Of a stretch of DNA of 64,000 bases, positions 23,726 through 35,104 are shown piece by piece (position 1 is the first letter of the stretch; each line of letters opens with the position of its first letter). Source of the DNA: Nepenthes gracilis (lineage: Eukaryota; Streptophyta; Magnoliopsida; Caryophyllales; Nepenthaceae); NCBI GenBank assembly GCA_033239525.1, contig BSYO01000026.1, forward strand, positions 8,418,371 to 8,482,370. Direction: 5' to 3'. A program made the position numbers and the translations under genes. The notes below the pieces were generated by a model. That model was given only the letters and a program-made list of their open reading frames with translations, did not search any database and was not told the origin of the DNA.

Positions 23726-24108
23726 GAATCCTAGTCCTCTGGAACTAATTGATTTTGCATGCTGATATATGAAAGTAAGTTTATACATTAATGGTGCTGC
23801 ATGTGATGAAGTCGGTGTTGCATGCGAAGAAAATTGTTGTTTTAAGTACATTGAAACCTGGATGGAAGGATCTTTCACTTGAGTGATTCACAATGGAAGT
23901 GCAGCCTCTGTAGCGGGAGTCCTAGTCCTCTAGAACTAATAGATGTTGCAAGTTGATATATGAAAGTAATTTTATACATTAATGGTGTTGCATGTGATGA
24001 AGTTGGTGTTGCATGCAAAGAAAATTGGTGTTGCTCGAAGCATGTTGAAACTTGGGTGGAAGGATCTCTCACTCGAGTGATTCACAATGGAAGTGCAGCC
24101 TGTCTAGC
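23726..24108 (+). repeat. 191-bp tandem duplication
   Basis: Copies at 23726-23916 and 23917-24108, about 90% alike by eye; both begin with CTAGTCCTCT..AACTAAT.GAT.TTGCA. Each contains a frame: LYINGAACDEVGVACEENCC in the first, with a stop at the end, and LYINGVACDEVGVACKENWC in the second. The second runs on open to GLGKQATCKYIL*. Cys-rich, protein family not recognised. Confidence 0.85.
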
Positions 24109-24339
24109 GGGTGAACTGTTAAGGCTTCGCATGTGTTTCATGCATGGTTTGGGCAAGCAAGCTACATGTAAGTATATCCTATGACCATCCCTCTGTTTTT
24201 CTAGTTTATCTAATGACTTCATCTTTTCTTTGTGAGTATACTCCATGCCTTGATTTTCTCTCTTAAAGTTCTTGTTTATAGTCTCCAACCATGTTGATAC
24301 TCTATGCCTTGAAGTATATGTAGTTAAGCTGGTGGTGAT

Positions 24340-24995
24340 ACCATTCTGGCCTAAATAATGCCTTGATATGGTCAATAGGATGATTATTATTAAATACTAA
24401 ATTAGATTAGATATTTGGGTGTTAAATATCGTGAATGTTATTTTGATTAATGTATATTTTGTTTGTTGCATGATGATTATTTATTACTTGTTGAAAATCT
24501 TAAGCTAGCTGTGTGGTTTCATCAAATGGAGCCTATAATATGTGCAATGTGATGTTTTGCCGACATGATTAAGAATTTAACTAGCCTTAACATTTTGAAG
24601 TGTTCACTTTAATTCTGTGGTTATGATTAATATGTTTGTTATGATAATTAGTGAATCAAATATTAATTGAGTTTGTGTTAAGGTTTTAAGGTCGAGGATA
24701 ATGTAGAATGGTATTGATGATATTATTATTTCTAATTGAGTTATTGGTTTGGTATTGTTACATCAGCATTGTTGGATGGAGGATTTGACGATGGGGTTAT
24801 TGGAATTGTTATTTTGTTTGGCTGGTGTTGATTGATCATGATATTATTATATAGTTGTTTGATGGTTTGAGGTTATCTTATAGGGTTGGCTATCTGGTTG
24901 TCAATGTTTATTGATTGATAGGTTTATCTATATTATGGTTTTGTTGATTGAAAGGTTGTTGATGTTGATATTGAAGAATTACTAGCTGTTACGTA
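24340..24995 (+). repeat. Dispersed repeat, copy 2
   Basis: Same orientation as and collinear with 9480-10136. Unlike copy 1 it is not cut at its right end: it continues with a small local duplication (TTACTAGCTGTTACGTAC at about 24986 and 25036; GTTGATTGAAAGGTT at about 24944 and 25019). Confidence 0.75.
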
Positions 24996-25329
24996 CTATT
25001 ATATATTATCTTAAGACGTTGATTGAAAGGTTATTAAGTTACTAGCTGTTACGTACTATTATCCTAAAATAGCCTCCCATTAATTCACTTTTCTTATAGG
25101 GAATCTTCCTTCGGTCTATAGCGCAGTTTCAAGTTGATCATGCCTGATAGCTTTGTGGTAGCCACCTCCATCCCACTTCCAAAAGTAATGCTTATAATTT
25201 AATACGTGATTATAAAAGTTAAAGGAGATGGGGTCACCAAATGGAGTTGTTAACACAGATTAATAGCCCAACTCCTTTAAAATCAACAGAAGAATTCAAC
25301 CTTTAGGTTGATACCTCTCTTCAGCAGGT

Positions 25330-25800
25330 TCAACCTGACTAAACATCACTTTAGATCCCTTTAAATCTAACATTCCTAGACAAATATGTCCAAAATAGGT
25401 CTTCCTTGGATCAAGATTTGAAGCAAAGATTGATAAACTTCTTGCCTAGCAATGTCGATGTCTTCACTTGGACATCGGCCGATACGTCAGCAATTTCAGT
25501 GGAGATGATGGTCCACAAGTTGAGTTTTATCTTCGGGAGCAAGCCTATCAAGTAGAAAAGATAAAACTGATCCATAACTAAACTCATAGCTACTAGAAAA
25601 GAAGTCAAAAAATTAATCATTGCAGACTTTATCACATAGGGTTATTACCCATATTGGTTCTTAGTAAGTAGGAGTATCGAAAAATGGAGAATATGTGTCG
25701 ACTTCACAAATGTATGTGTCGACTTCACAAATGTAAATAAAGTATGTCCGAAATGTGGTTTTCCTCTCCTATGCCTTCAGAACAATTTATTCAAAGCTAT
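25330..25800 (+). pseudogene. Tat-C reverse transcriptase N-terminal fragment
   Basis: Decayed plus-strand pol piece: PFKSNIPRQICPKIGLP, then RLINFLPSNVDVFTWTSADT, VEMMVHKLSF, KEVKKLI.ADFI, SIEKWRICVDFTNV and NKVCPKCGFPL. These match IFIWTPADM, VHKLGLN, CVDFTDMNKACPND of Tat-B. A short local duplication (TGTGTCGACTTCACAAATGTA twice, about 25697 and 25717) lies within CVDFTNV. It stops abruptly at about 25800, where the accessory ORF begins on the same strand. Confidence 0.75.
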
Positions 25801-25849
25801 AAAATTTTTAAAGTTTTATAATTGTCTCTTGCTGTTATCAATCACTAAT

Positions 25850-26921
25850 CGTCGAAGGTTGTTCTCTTCGTGGCGTTGCTAATATTACTTCTATACCATT
25901 TCTCGAGGTTGTCAAAATTAATGATTTGTATATTATTCCTTTTGTGATTCTTCATGTCGTACCATCACCGAAGGATAGGGCATTCTCTCCTTGTGATGGT
26001 TTTATTACCGTCTATGAGGCCCATTCAAAAAATGGGCTCCAAATTTCAATGGCTAGTGAATTTGCTTTAATGGATACTTTGCGGATTCCTATTGCAATGC
26101 TCTTTTCCAACACCATCTGACACATATTGACTTTATGCGTCTTCTTTTGACACTATCCACTTAAGATGAACATCATGATCGTCAAGATTGTTTTTCAATT
26201 CACCAAGGAAAAAACTAGGTTTCGTTGACTCCTCGAAAGGAGTTCAAAATAAACGGAAGAAACTCTAACTTTGTTAAGAATTTGAAAGACCGGTTCTTCT
26301 ATATCAAAGTGCCAACCAATTGGGTACTGTGCAACGAGTCGGCTAATATGAACTAGGCATATTCTGGATTAGTTAGTGGGAAGAAGCTTCTCAGTGCCAA
26401 ATCCATCGTGGCCCTTATTAACATGTTGATGACCTGCATGAGATAGGCAACTTCCTCATCGTCATTACTTTAGATGCAGTAGGATGATACACGATTGTTG
26501 GGGACAACACAAATGCTAATCTACCTCCTCATCCTTGGAAAAGGGGAATCGTTTTGGAGACATCCCCTGGGATCTACCTAATAGTGAACCGTTCAAGCAA
26601 CCATCTCATAACTTCTCTAGTTGCTTTCGTCATTAGTGAATAATCAAGGGAAATTGACACTACCTTTTCCGAGTGCGAGGCCAAGATGAGAGCCAAGGAG
26701 GTAGCCTAGCCCTAGACTCTAGTCCTCACTTCTTCTCCAGTTAGGCCTTCTAAGAGGATGCCCATGTTCCACGCAAACAGAAGAATCCCACTTGTGGTGC
26801 CAGTTGAGTGGCACGTTTTTTTTGCACCGCACCATATGTAGGTACAAGCAGGTCATAATTGCTCCCATCATATCAATGAATATAGGATTCCTAATATTCG
26901 TGGCACCTCTTCCACAGTTAA
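25850..26921 (+). pseudogene. Tat-C accessory ORF, exon 1 (left part)
   Basis: Third copy of the accessory ORF: RGVANITSIPFLEVV, then ITVYEAHSKNGLQISMASEF, LRIPIAMLFSN, stop, ILTLCVFF. Later comes DRFFYIKVPTNWVL, matching NRFFFVKVGEKWPI of Tat-E and showing the same domain order. It lies on plus right after a plus-strand RT fragment, which is not the usual arrangement (the ORF should be antisense), so the two pieces were joined by rearrangement. A solo LTR interrupts it at 26922. Confidence 0.6.
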
Positions 26922-29463
26922 TGTAATATCCCAGATTTTATTTGGACCAATTTAATATCAATTGTGATTTTAGGTATTTTGCGCATGACAAAAAAATTAA
27001 TTAGATATTATGAAATTTGAATTAACATTTGGATCAGTCGGGATGCGCTTGCATTATCACCCGAATATCGATTTGGATTTTGGAATAAAAGAAAACTAAA
27101 ATGAAATATATATATATATAAAATTAAGATAGATAAGGATTGAAAATAAAAAGTGTACGGGATAAGATTGGGGAACAATGAAAGAGGGGTTTTCGTGGAG
27201 AGAGAGAAGCAGGGGAGAAGGGAGAGGGTTTTGGCCGGCGCTCGGCAGAGGAGAGGAGAAAGGATAGAGGCGGCCGGCGATGGCGTCGTGCGGCGAGGAG
27301 GTGCTAATGCCAGTGGTGGTCGGTGTGGCTGATGGTGGTGGTTTAGCGAAGAGAACCGCCGAGGAGGCCGACGGCGTTTGTCGGCAGCGTTCTTAACGGC
27401 AGCGCGCAGAGGAGCGTTGTGATGGTGGTCGACGGCGGTTGCTGGTGTACGTCGACGACCGGCGGTTGACATGGGTGTTCGGCGAAGTGCGCAGAAGTTG
27501 TGCAACGGGGAAGAGAGAAGCGCACGGGTGAGAGATGTCGTTCAGTGCAGGATAGAGGAAGGAGTGACGGTGTTCAGAGGTGGTCAACGGCAGCCGATGG
27601 TGGCACGCCGGCAATTGACGGGCCGTGGGTGGCCGGCAGCATCGCCAGTGAAGCTTCGCACAGAAGAGAGAAAGACATAGAGGAGAGATGGGCAGTGTGA
27701 GGGCCACGGGACGGCAGAGAGAGAAAGTGCCGATTCGGATACTTCGGGACATCATTTCTTCAGATCTGCAAAGTATGAGGTTCAGACAAGTATCTGTAAA
27801 CCCTCTCTTTGGTCTAATTTAATATCTAATATATTTTGGATACTGTTTGAAATTTTTACTAACATGTATGAATTTTGTACACCTATTTAATCTATTCTGG
27901 ACATGCATGTGTAGTTCATTGGATGTCTTGGGGGTTGTTGGACTGGATTTTATGATTTTGGAGAATTTAATATTTTTCTGAAAGTCCGAATAATTTATTG
28001 GACATAGTATATTTTTAAATTAATATATTTGTATGAAAAAAATGAGCATGAAACTTTACATTGGCCGTGCAGTCACATGCATGTACCGGATTGTGGTCAC
28101 TATATTTGGATTTGGATTATTGGACTCTAGCCAGCTCCCGACGGGGAGATTTATTTGGAAATCCCTTTTCGCCGGCAGGAAAGGCTTTGAGTAGTGACCC
28201 TTCCCGTTTGGATAATTTGATTTGACCTTAGAATATATTCGGACGTCCTAATATATCTGACAAGCTTGAGAAATGCACCCAAAGCCGCAGGTGGCAAAAC
28301 ATAGTGAGTAACCTTATCTATGGGTATACAGTACATGGATTTTGGCCTAAGGTTACCGGGATTATGTGTAACACTTACTCAAGTTAGCCTTTAAATAATT
28401 AGAACCCAAATTTGGTGCATAATTTGTATTTTTACATTAATTGGTATTAGACTTTGATTTGGATATGGATTTTTGGACTTGGATTTGAGATTCGCCGATT
28501 TTTCCTATAATTGGGCTTGGTATGTCTCGTACAAATGATTTTGATTATATGTTTTGATCTGGACCTTTGGAATATCTGTCGCGATCATCGCCTGATTTAA
28601 GACACGCTATCGCATCATCCGCTATCGGATTACGCCCCGAATCACAAGGCGATCCGGCATTGATTGGACTTGGACCCGGACTCGGATTTGGACTCGGATC
28701 TGGACTCGGATCGACATCAGTTTTGGAATTGGTTCGGATCACCTTTGTTTTAGTTATATATATATTTATATATATATACGTTTCGATGAGGACTATTTTC
28801 GAAATTTTGACATTTGTTTGGACTTGGATATTTGATTTGAGTACGAAACTACCATTGGATTTTGAAATTTGGATCTTTGATGTCGGTTGAATTTGTCTTA
28901 TCGGCGATTTGGATTTATTCTGAAATTTGATTAGATTTTTATCCATTTGACATTCTCTCTGATTTATTGGACTCCTTTTGATTAAATATGATACTTACTG
29001 GGCATTAGGCTCATTTTTCTGTTTTGTCCCTTCAGAGTAGAAGGTTCGGATGCAGTGCAGAAGTAAAGACGAGATCGGTCAGGTATTCATCCGTCTTGGT
29101 GAGTTTCAGCTTTATTATGGTTTATATTGATATTTGATATATTTGGATTATGGAATTTGCTGGATATGAACTTATTGCTATATTTCGGGAATAGTTAAAT
29201 AATATGTTATGTTTGATGATGATTTTTGGTTGGAATTGTTATCTCCCTTACGATAACTATGGAACAGGTCGTATTATTTCTATCTGGACGGTTGTTGTGT
29301 GAGGTCCTGTGTGGATTTTAATTTGTATTGGGTCCTATTTAATTGGTTTGTCACACCCGGATTTTTGAATTTAGTATTATTTAATTAAAATTATTTGGGA
29401 TTTTAGATTTTAGAAATTATAATTAATTATTTAAATTGACCTGCTTGATTGGAGTTCGTGACA
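26922..29463 (+). mobile_element. Solo LTR, Tekay/Del-like family, 2.54 kb
   Basis: Starts TGTAATATCCC and ends GTTCGTGACA. Perfect 5-bp target duplication GTTAA at 26917-26921 and 29464-29468. The same LTR recurs at 31004-33441, where its end is followed by a primer-binding site, which proves its orientation. GA-rich leader at about 27170-27260 and GC-rich 27230-27700 give long but low-complexity frames that are not genes. No internal domains, so it is a solo LTR. Confidence 0.9.
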
Positions 29464-29468
29464 GTTAA

Positions 29469-29830
29469 ATCGATGGTTTAAACTCCAGTCACTCGTGCTT
29501 GTCGTGAGGGATACAGAGATGTGCTCGGTATCCTCTTCTCCAGGGAGTAATGAAGTTGAATCTTCATAAGGATCTCCTAGTTTTGATAGTCGTGTGTTTT
29601 AGTTAGTCTTGCCGCTTTGTCACCTTTAATCTCTCCAAGCCCTAGTATCGATGGCACCTTGTCTGACCCCGTCGTTGGAGGGGACCTTCCCTCGTGGGAG
29701 GTACATTCATTTTCCTAGCTTTTTATTTGGCTATTATTTTCATGATTATTACTAATATATTCTCTTGTAGACTACTGAGCAGGATGATCCGGTTTAAAAA
29801 ATGCTCAAATAAAATTTCAAAAGCCTATAT
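29469..29830 (+). pseudogene. Tat-C accessory ORF continuation, intron and exon 2 start
   Basis: Resumes after the solo LTR. The exon 1 end GTGGGAG is followed by GTACATTC (29701) and a 70-bp intron ending TCTCTTGTAG (29770), then exon 2 text ACTACTGAGC. The same junction is at 14545 in Tat-A (GAG/GTATCC) and 49199 in Tat-E (GAG/GTATGA). Confidence 0.5.
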
Positions 29831-30402
29831 AACATGTTTGCTAATTTGCAAATAACAAACTTAAACTCTATTAACTTACACTAATTTGTTTGAAGTGGCC
29901 GGTAAAAGTTGATATATACACGGATAATAATGATTGTTCATCACCAATATCAGAAAAAAAAATCCAAGAGTTCATGCGAGCTCAAAACAAAGATATAAAG
30001 ACCTGGGTATAAAATATAATATTAGAAGTTTATATAAATTTGTCAATAGATGCTCAATTGAGAATTTTGAATATTTATCTGTCTGGTTTGGTAAATAGAC
30101 AAAATCTTACATGAATGAACTTATTAGCGAATCAACATAAAAATTATCTTGTAGTAGTTAACTTTAGAGCAAAAAAGATGAAATAGGTGAAAACAACAAC
30201 AATATGCTGAGTTTGTAAGGCTTAAAGTTGTTATTTATTCAGGCTAAATCTACTTACTTGGTTTTTAACTAATTGAAGATTAAAAAAGTGGAAGAGCTAT
30301 CAGCTTGGCCATGCTTCCCTAAAAACTTATAGGATAAAAACTCCCATACCATAAATCTAGACAATAACTTACAATTCTTGTGATAACAAATTAAGTATCT
30401 GT
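29831..30402. other. AT-rich stretch, nothing recognised
   Basis: No frames, repeats or motifs that I could support. Confidence 0.5.
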
Positions 30403-30640
30403 TTGGTTAGTGGGAATAAAATTATATTTCTACTTTATTATTAGTAAAATATTTATTTCACTGTTTAATTTTTTTTTTATACAAAATAAATATTTTTGAA
30501 GAAATATTTATTTCTCCAACTTAAAAAATAAAAAAAATATCCCATACTTTTAGGTATTTTTTATTCCTTATATGTAAGGAATAGTTATTTTTGTGACCCA
30601 TAAATTTTATTTCTATTTTCTCTCAATCAGCACGTATGGA

Positions 30641-30688
<48 letters not shown>

Positions 30689-30999
30689 GTTGTTGTTGTT
30701 GTTGTGGAAGATATCATTTCCATCGAAGATATCACTATAGAAGCATATAGGCATTGTTTACACTGTTTTACTTTCAAAAATTTTTTTTTTCTTGAATAAG
30801 AGTAAAAAAATTATTAATATAAATTTTTACTTTATTTCATATGCTATTATTGCATATCAAATATTATAATATTAATTTTTAATTTCTTCCATTACAGTAA
30901 TTAAATATGGAATAAAAACTCTTAGCTCTGTTCTTATCTTATTCATTTTTTAAAAATAACTATTTTATTTATATCTTATTCTATTCCAATAATCAAGTA
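30403..30999. mobile_element. MITE-like element with imperfect terminal inverted repeats
   Basis: Left end TTTGGTTAGTGGGAATAAAA, right end TTCTATTCCAATAATCAAG; the reverse complement of the right matches the left at about 16 of 20. Interior is AT-rich and non-coding and contains an (ATT)n(GTT)n run (about 30639-30704). Such 'GGAAT' ends are common in plant MITEs. The flanks share AAGTAT, but the duplication is not clean. Confidence 0.4.
30639..30704. repeat. (ATT)n(GTT)n microsatellite
   Basis: About 16 ATT triplets followed by 5-6 GTT triplets. Confidence 0.95.
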
Positions 31000-31003
31000 T
31001 GTC

Positions 31004-31200
31004 TGTAATATTCTTGATTTTTTTTCAGATTAATTTAATATTAATTATAATTTTAGGCAAATTGGACGTGACAAAATTAATTAAATATTGAAAAATTTTG
31101 GGAGGATGTTTGGGTCGGTTGGGCTGGAGCCCGTGTTGTCGCTCGGGTATTAATTCAGAATTTGGATTAAAAGAAATGAAAAATTTAAATAGAAAATAAA

Positions 31201-31231
<31 letters not shown>

Positions 31232-33441
31232 ATAAATAAAGAAAACAAAAAAAAAGAAAATGAAAAAAAAAAAAAAGAAAAAGAGATGAGGATGGATTTG
31301 GGGAGAGAGAGTGAAGGAGGTTTCAGGTTTTGCAGCGGAGGAGGAAGGCGGAGGAGGAGGAGGAGGAGGAGGAGGAGGAGGAGGGAGAGGAAGGAGACGG
31401 TGGCGATGGTGGTGCACTGGTAGTTATCGGTGGTGTGCAGCGACGCAACGTGGGATGAGGCAATGGTGGCGTGCGGTGTGGTGCGGCGAAGCCGCAGGAG
31501 GAGAGAGGAGACGGCGGCCGTGTAACGGTGCCGGTGCCGGCTGGGTGTTGCCGGGGAGGTCGTCGACGGCCAAGCAAGTGGAGCGGTGGCAGCGGCCGGC
31601 TGAGGGCCATGCACGGAGGAGAGCGGAGGAGAGAGGAAGGGGCGCACGGAGGAGAGAGAGGACGCGGCAAAGGAGAGAGAAAGGCTTGATTGGAATACTT
31701 CGGGACATCCCTTCTTCAGATCTGTAAAGTATGAGGTCCAGGCAAATATCTGTAAATCCCCTATTTGGTCTAATTTAATTTCTAATGTATTTTGGACACT
31801 GTTTAAAATTTTTACTAATATGTATGTATTTTTATACACTTGAATTATTTATTCTGGACATAAATGTGTAGTTCATTGGATATTTTGGGGATTATTAGAC
31901 TAGGTTTTATGATTTTAAAAAGTTTAATATTTTTCTGAAAGTCCGAATAATTTATTGGATATTTTATATTTTTATATTAATATATTTGTATAAAAAAAAT
32001 GAGCAAAAAACTTTGCATAGGCCATGCAATCACATGCACGTGTCAGGTTGTGGTCACTACATTTTGATTTGAATTATTAGATTCTTGCCAGCTCCCAACC
32101 GGGAGATTATTTTGTTATTTGGAAATCCCTTTCCACCGACAAGAAAGGCTTGGAGTAGTAACCATTTCCATTTGGATAATTTGACTTGACTTTAGAATAT
32201 ATTCGGACGTCCTAATATATTTGATAAGCTTGAGGAATGCACCCAAAGCCGCAGGTGGCAAAACATAGTGAGTGACCTTATCTATGGGTACACAGTACAT
32301 GGATTTTGGCCTAATGTTATCTGGATTATGTGTAACCCTTCCTCAAATTAGTCTTTAAATAATTAGAACCCAAATTTGGTACATAATTTATATTTTTGTA
32401 TTAATTAGTATCAAACTTTGATTTGGATATGGAATTTTGGACATGGATTTGAGATTTGCCGATTTTTGCCTATAATTAGGCTTGGTATGTCTCGTATAAA
32501 TAATTTTGATTATATGTTTTGATCCGAACATTTGGAATATCTGTCGCGGTGCTGCTCCGATCTCTGCGCACACTATTGGATCATCCAGCTATCGGATTCT
32601 GCCCCAAATTACAAGCTGATCAGGTATTGGATTTGGACTTGGACTTGGATCGACATCTGTTTTGAAATTGGTCCGAATCACCTCTATTTTGATATTATAT
32701 ATATTTGTATATGTATATATATATACATGCGTGTGTGTGTGTGTTTATATATATATACGTCCCGACGAGGAATATTTTCGAAATTTGGATATTTATTTGG
32801 ATTTGGATATTTGATTTGAGTACGAGATTACCATTGGATTTTGAAATTTAGATCTTGGATTTCGGTTGAATTTGTCTTATCGGCGATTTAGATTTATTCT
32901 GAAATTTGATTGGATTTTTATCCATTTGACATTCCCTCTGATTTATTGGACTCCTTTTGATTAAATATGATACTTCCTGAACATTATGCTCATTTTTCTA
33001 TTTTGTCCATTCAGAGTAGAAGGTTTGGATGCAGTACAGGAGTAAAGACGTGATCGGTCAGATATTCATCCGATTGGGTGAGTTTCAGTTTTATTGTGAT
33101 TTATATTGATATTTGATATATTTGGATTATGGAATTGGCCGAATATGGACTTATTGTTATATTTCGGAAATAGTTTGAATATTATGTTATGTTTGATTAT
33201 GATTTTTGGGTCGAATTATTACCTCCCTTACGATGATTGTAGAGTAGGTCATATTTATATTGTTCGGACGGTTGTTCGTTGAGGTCCTGTAAGGATTTTA
33301 ATTTTGTTGAGTTGTATATTTTGATTTGTCACATCCGAATTTTGCGACTTAGTATTATTTGTTTAAAATTATTTTAAATTTTAGATTTTAAAAATTATAA
33401 TTAATTATTTAAATTAACTTGCTTGGTCCGGGTTCGTGACA
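31004..33441 (+). mobile_element. 5' LTR of a truncated Tekay/Del-like element
   Basis: 2438 bp, TGTAATATTC...GTTCGTGACA, collinear over its length with the solo LTR at 26922-29463 and in the same orientation (for example GATCTG.AAAGTATGAGGT and CCGCAGGTGGCAAAACATAG in both). A (GGA)n run lies at about 31333-31383 in the leader. It is followed by a primer-binding site and pol remains, so it is a 5' LTR. Preceding five bases ATGTC; the right partner is lost by truncation. Confidence 0.88.
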
Positions 33442-33445
33442 AAAG

Positions 33446-33456
33446 TAGTATCAGAG
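33446..33456 (+). other. Primer-binding site, initiator tRNA-Met type
   Basis: TAGTATCAGAG four bases after the LTR end; the usual plant site is TGGTATCAGAGC, complementary to initiator tRNA-Met. One base differs near the start. Confidence 0.8.
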
Positions 33457-35104
33457 AAATGTCGTAATGAGAGGTACTTTAGATTATTTTGGATAGATGA
33501 TTGGCTGAATATTTGGGTATAATAAGTATTACCTCTGGTTGATAATAGAAAATTCGAGTTGTGGAGGTCTAGGTTTGAATCAGAGGGTCGAATCGTAGGG
33601 GTTTGGGTTTGGATTGGAAGTATAATCATCTGATAATAATGAGTCGCACAAGCGACGTAATGTATGATTTGATATAATAATTGAATTAGAATTTTGTTTA
33701 GGTTCTACAAATATGTAGAGATTTTGTTAGATTTTGCGATTTTGGAAGAGTAGTGGTCTGAAATTGGAGTTGGTCCGAAATCTCGCGGAGTAGAAGGAGA
33801 TTTTGATCGGTAGAGGGGTGGGTGATAAAGTTGGTCGACTCGAAATCTCGCGAGATAGGAGATTTTTGGCCAATAGAAAGGTTAGCAGTGAAAGTGGAGA
33901 TGAATGAAAATTCTTCAAGATTGGATATCGCAGATAAAGATGAAGTTCAAGTCAAATTAACTTGTTTCTCCTTACTAGAAGACAGGACAATTAAGTGCAA
34001 GTCTGATTTTATTGCCAGAGATGGTGCTAATGATGTAGAAGTCTGAAGTTATAGTTGGAGTAAGAAAAAGACTGAAGATTGTCCATTCCCACTCGTCGTT
34101 ATGATCGAGTGGATAGTCATCCCTGCAAATCTTTTATCGCTGAAGAATCGAAAGACAAAGAGTTTGTAGTTCGATCTCCTAAAGCAATGCTCAGGAAGAG
34201 GTTGAAGAATTTGAAAGATTTTTTGAAGCATGATAGTAGTTGAGGACTTCAAGATTCAATCGGGAAGTAGTTGGTGTCATTTCGATGCTAAACTTATGAC
34301 GAGAAGTTGGATCATACTTTGTTGATTGAGTAGGAGTAGTCTTGAGAAGTAATTTCAGAAGAAATTAGAGCATTGGAGTCAGCACTCGAATGATAGATTT
34401 GTTTATCCTTCAGAGGATAAGCTAAAGGAAAGTTAGGTGAAACAAAGTCTTCTTCCCCAAAGTCTGAGTTTGAAGGTTGGCTTGCGAGTTTAGCGAGAAG
34501 AAGTTCACAAGCTGAGTTTGCTTCGTCAGAAAATGGAGTCTACTTCAAATTGCTGCCTGATATGCTATTTGTCAAGGGATCGTTTAAATTTCAAACATTC
34601 GGATTTCAGACGTCCAGATAGAAGTCAGACTGTTTTAGCAAGGCATTTTGCATATACAGCTTATGAAGTTAGAGCTGGATCCTCAGTCATAGAAGACGAT
34701 TTCGGTAAGTCTATTCCATTTTGCATTCAAGATAAAAGTCTTCTTAGTTTCAAAGAAGAATCAATAAGAAGATTTTAGGGTTGATCTTGGTGTAACGAGT
34801 TATTTGTTAAGAACTAAGTGCTAAGCATATTTGACACATATGGTCACATCTGGGAGCTATTACGTGACCATTGAAGACATTTTGGTCATCTGTGAGTTCG
34901 AAGATGTTTTTTGAGGATTGGTCTGGATTGTTTGCAGATCAGGGATCGAATCTGCTATCGATATTGTGCTTGATTTGACGCCTATTCCGAAAGTTTCGAA
35001 TGGAGTGGTCTCATCTGAGCTAAAGAAATTGAGATAGCAATTGCAAAATCGGCTGAGAGGGATTTTTTTCGGCATCCCATGGGTGAGGTTGCAGAACCCA
35101 AATA
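33457..35104 (+). pseudogene. Eroded gag-protease-RT start of the Tekay/Del-like element
   Basis: Gag is barely readable (DEVQVKLTCFSLLEDR near 33939). Near 34780-35104 the protease/RT linker and RT start can be followed over frames: GHL*V..FEDVF, DWSGLFADQG, then SNGVVSSELKKLR and NRLRGIFF, FGIPWVRLQNPN. These match the chromovirus pattern 'V..FEDVFP..LPGLP..REIEF...PYRMAP.ELKELK.QLQELL..GFI.PS.SPWGAPV'. The element stops within RT at 35104, directly against Tat-D. Confidence 0.65.

Noticed and set aside
27008..27755. Long overlapping frames on both strands (up to 165 codons) in the solo LTR
   Set aside because: GC-rich, GA-rich low-complexity leader of the LTR; Arg/His/Pro-rich or Leu/Ser-rich translations with no domain, and the related LTR at 31004 does not conserve the frames.
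28545..28946. 133-codon minus frame with SPDPSPNPSP repeats
   Set aside because: Comes from GGACTCGGATTTGGACT-type local repeats in the LTR and is not conserved in the sister LTR at 32530-32820.
31025..31839. Frames up to 203 codons over the (GGA)n region
   Set aside because: Produced by triplet repeats (poly-Gly, poly-Ser, poly-Pro) in the 5' LTR leader.
26922..33441. One LTR retrotransposon with LTRs 26922-29463 and 31004-33441
   Set aside because: The first LTR has its own perfect target duplication and the sequence between contains no primer-binding site or pol; the primer-binding site follows the second LTR.
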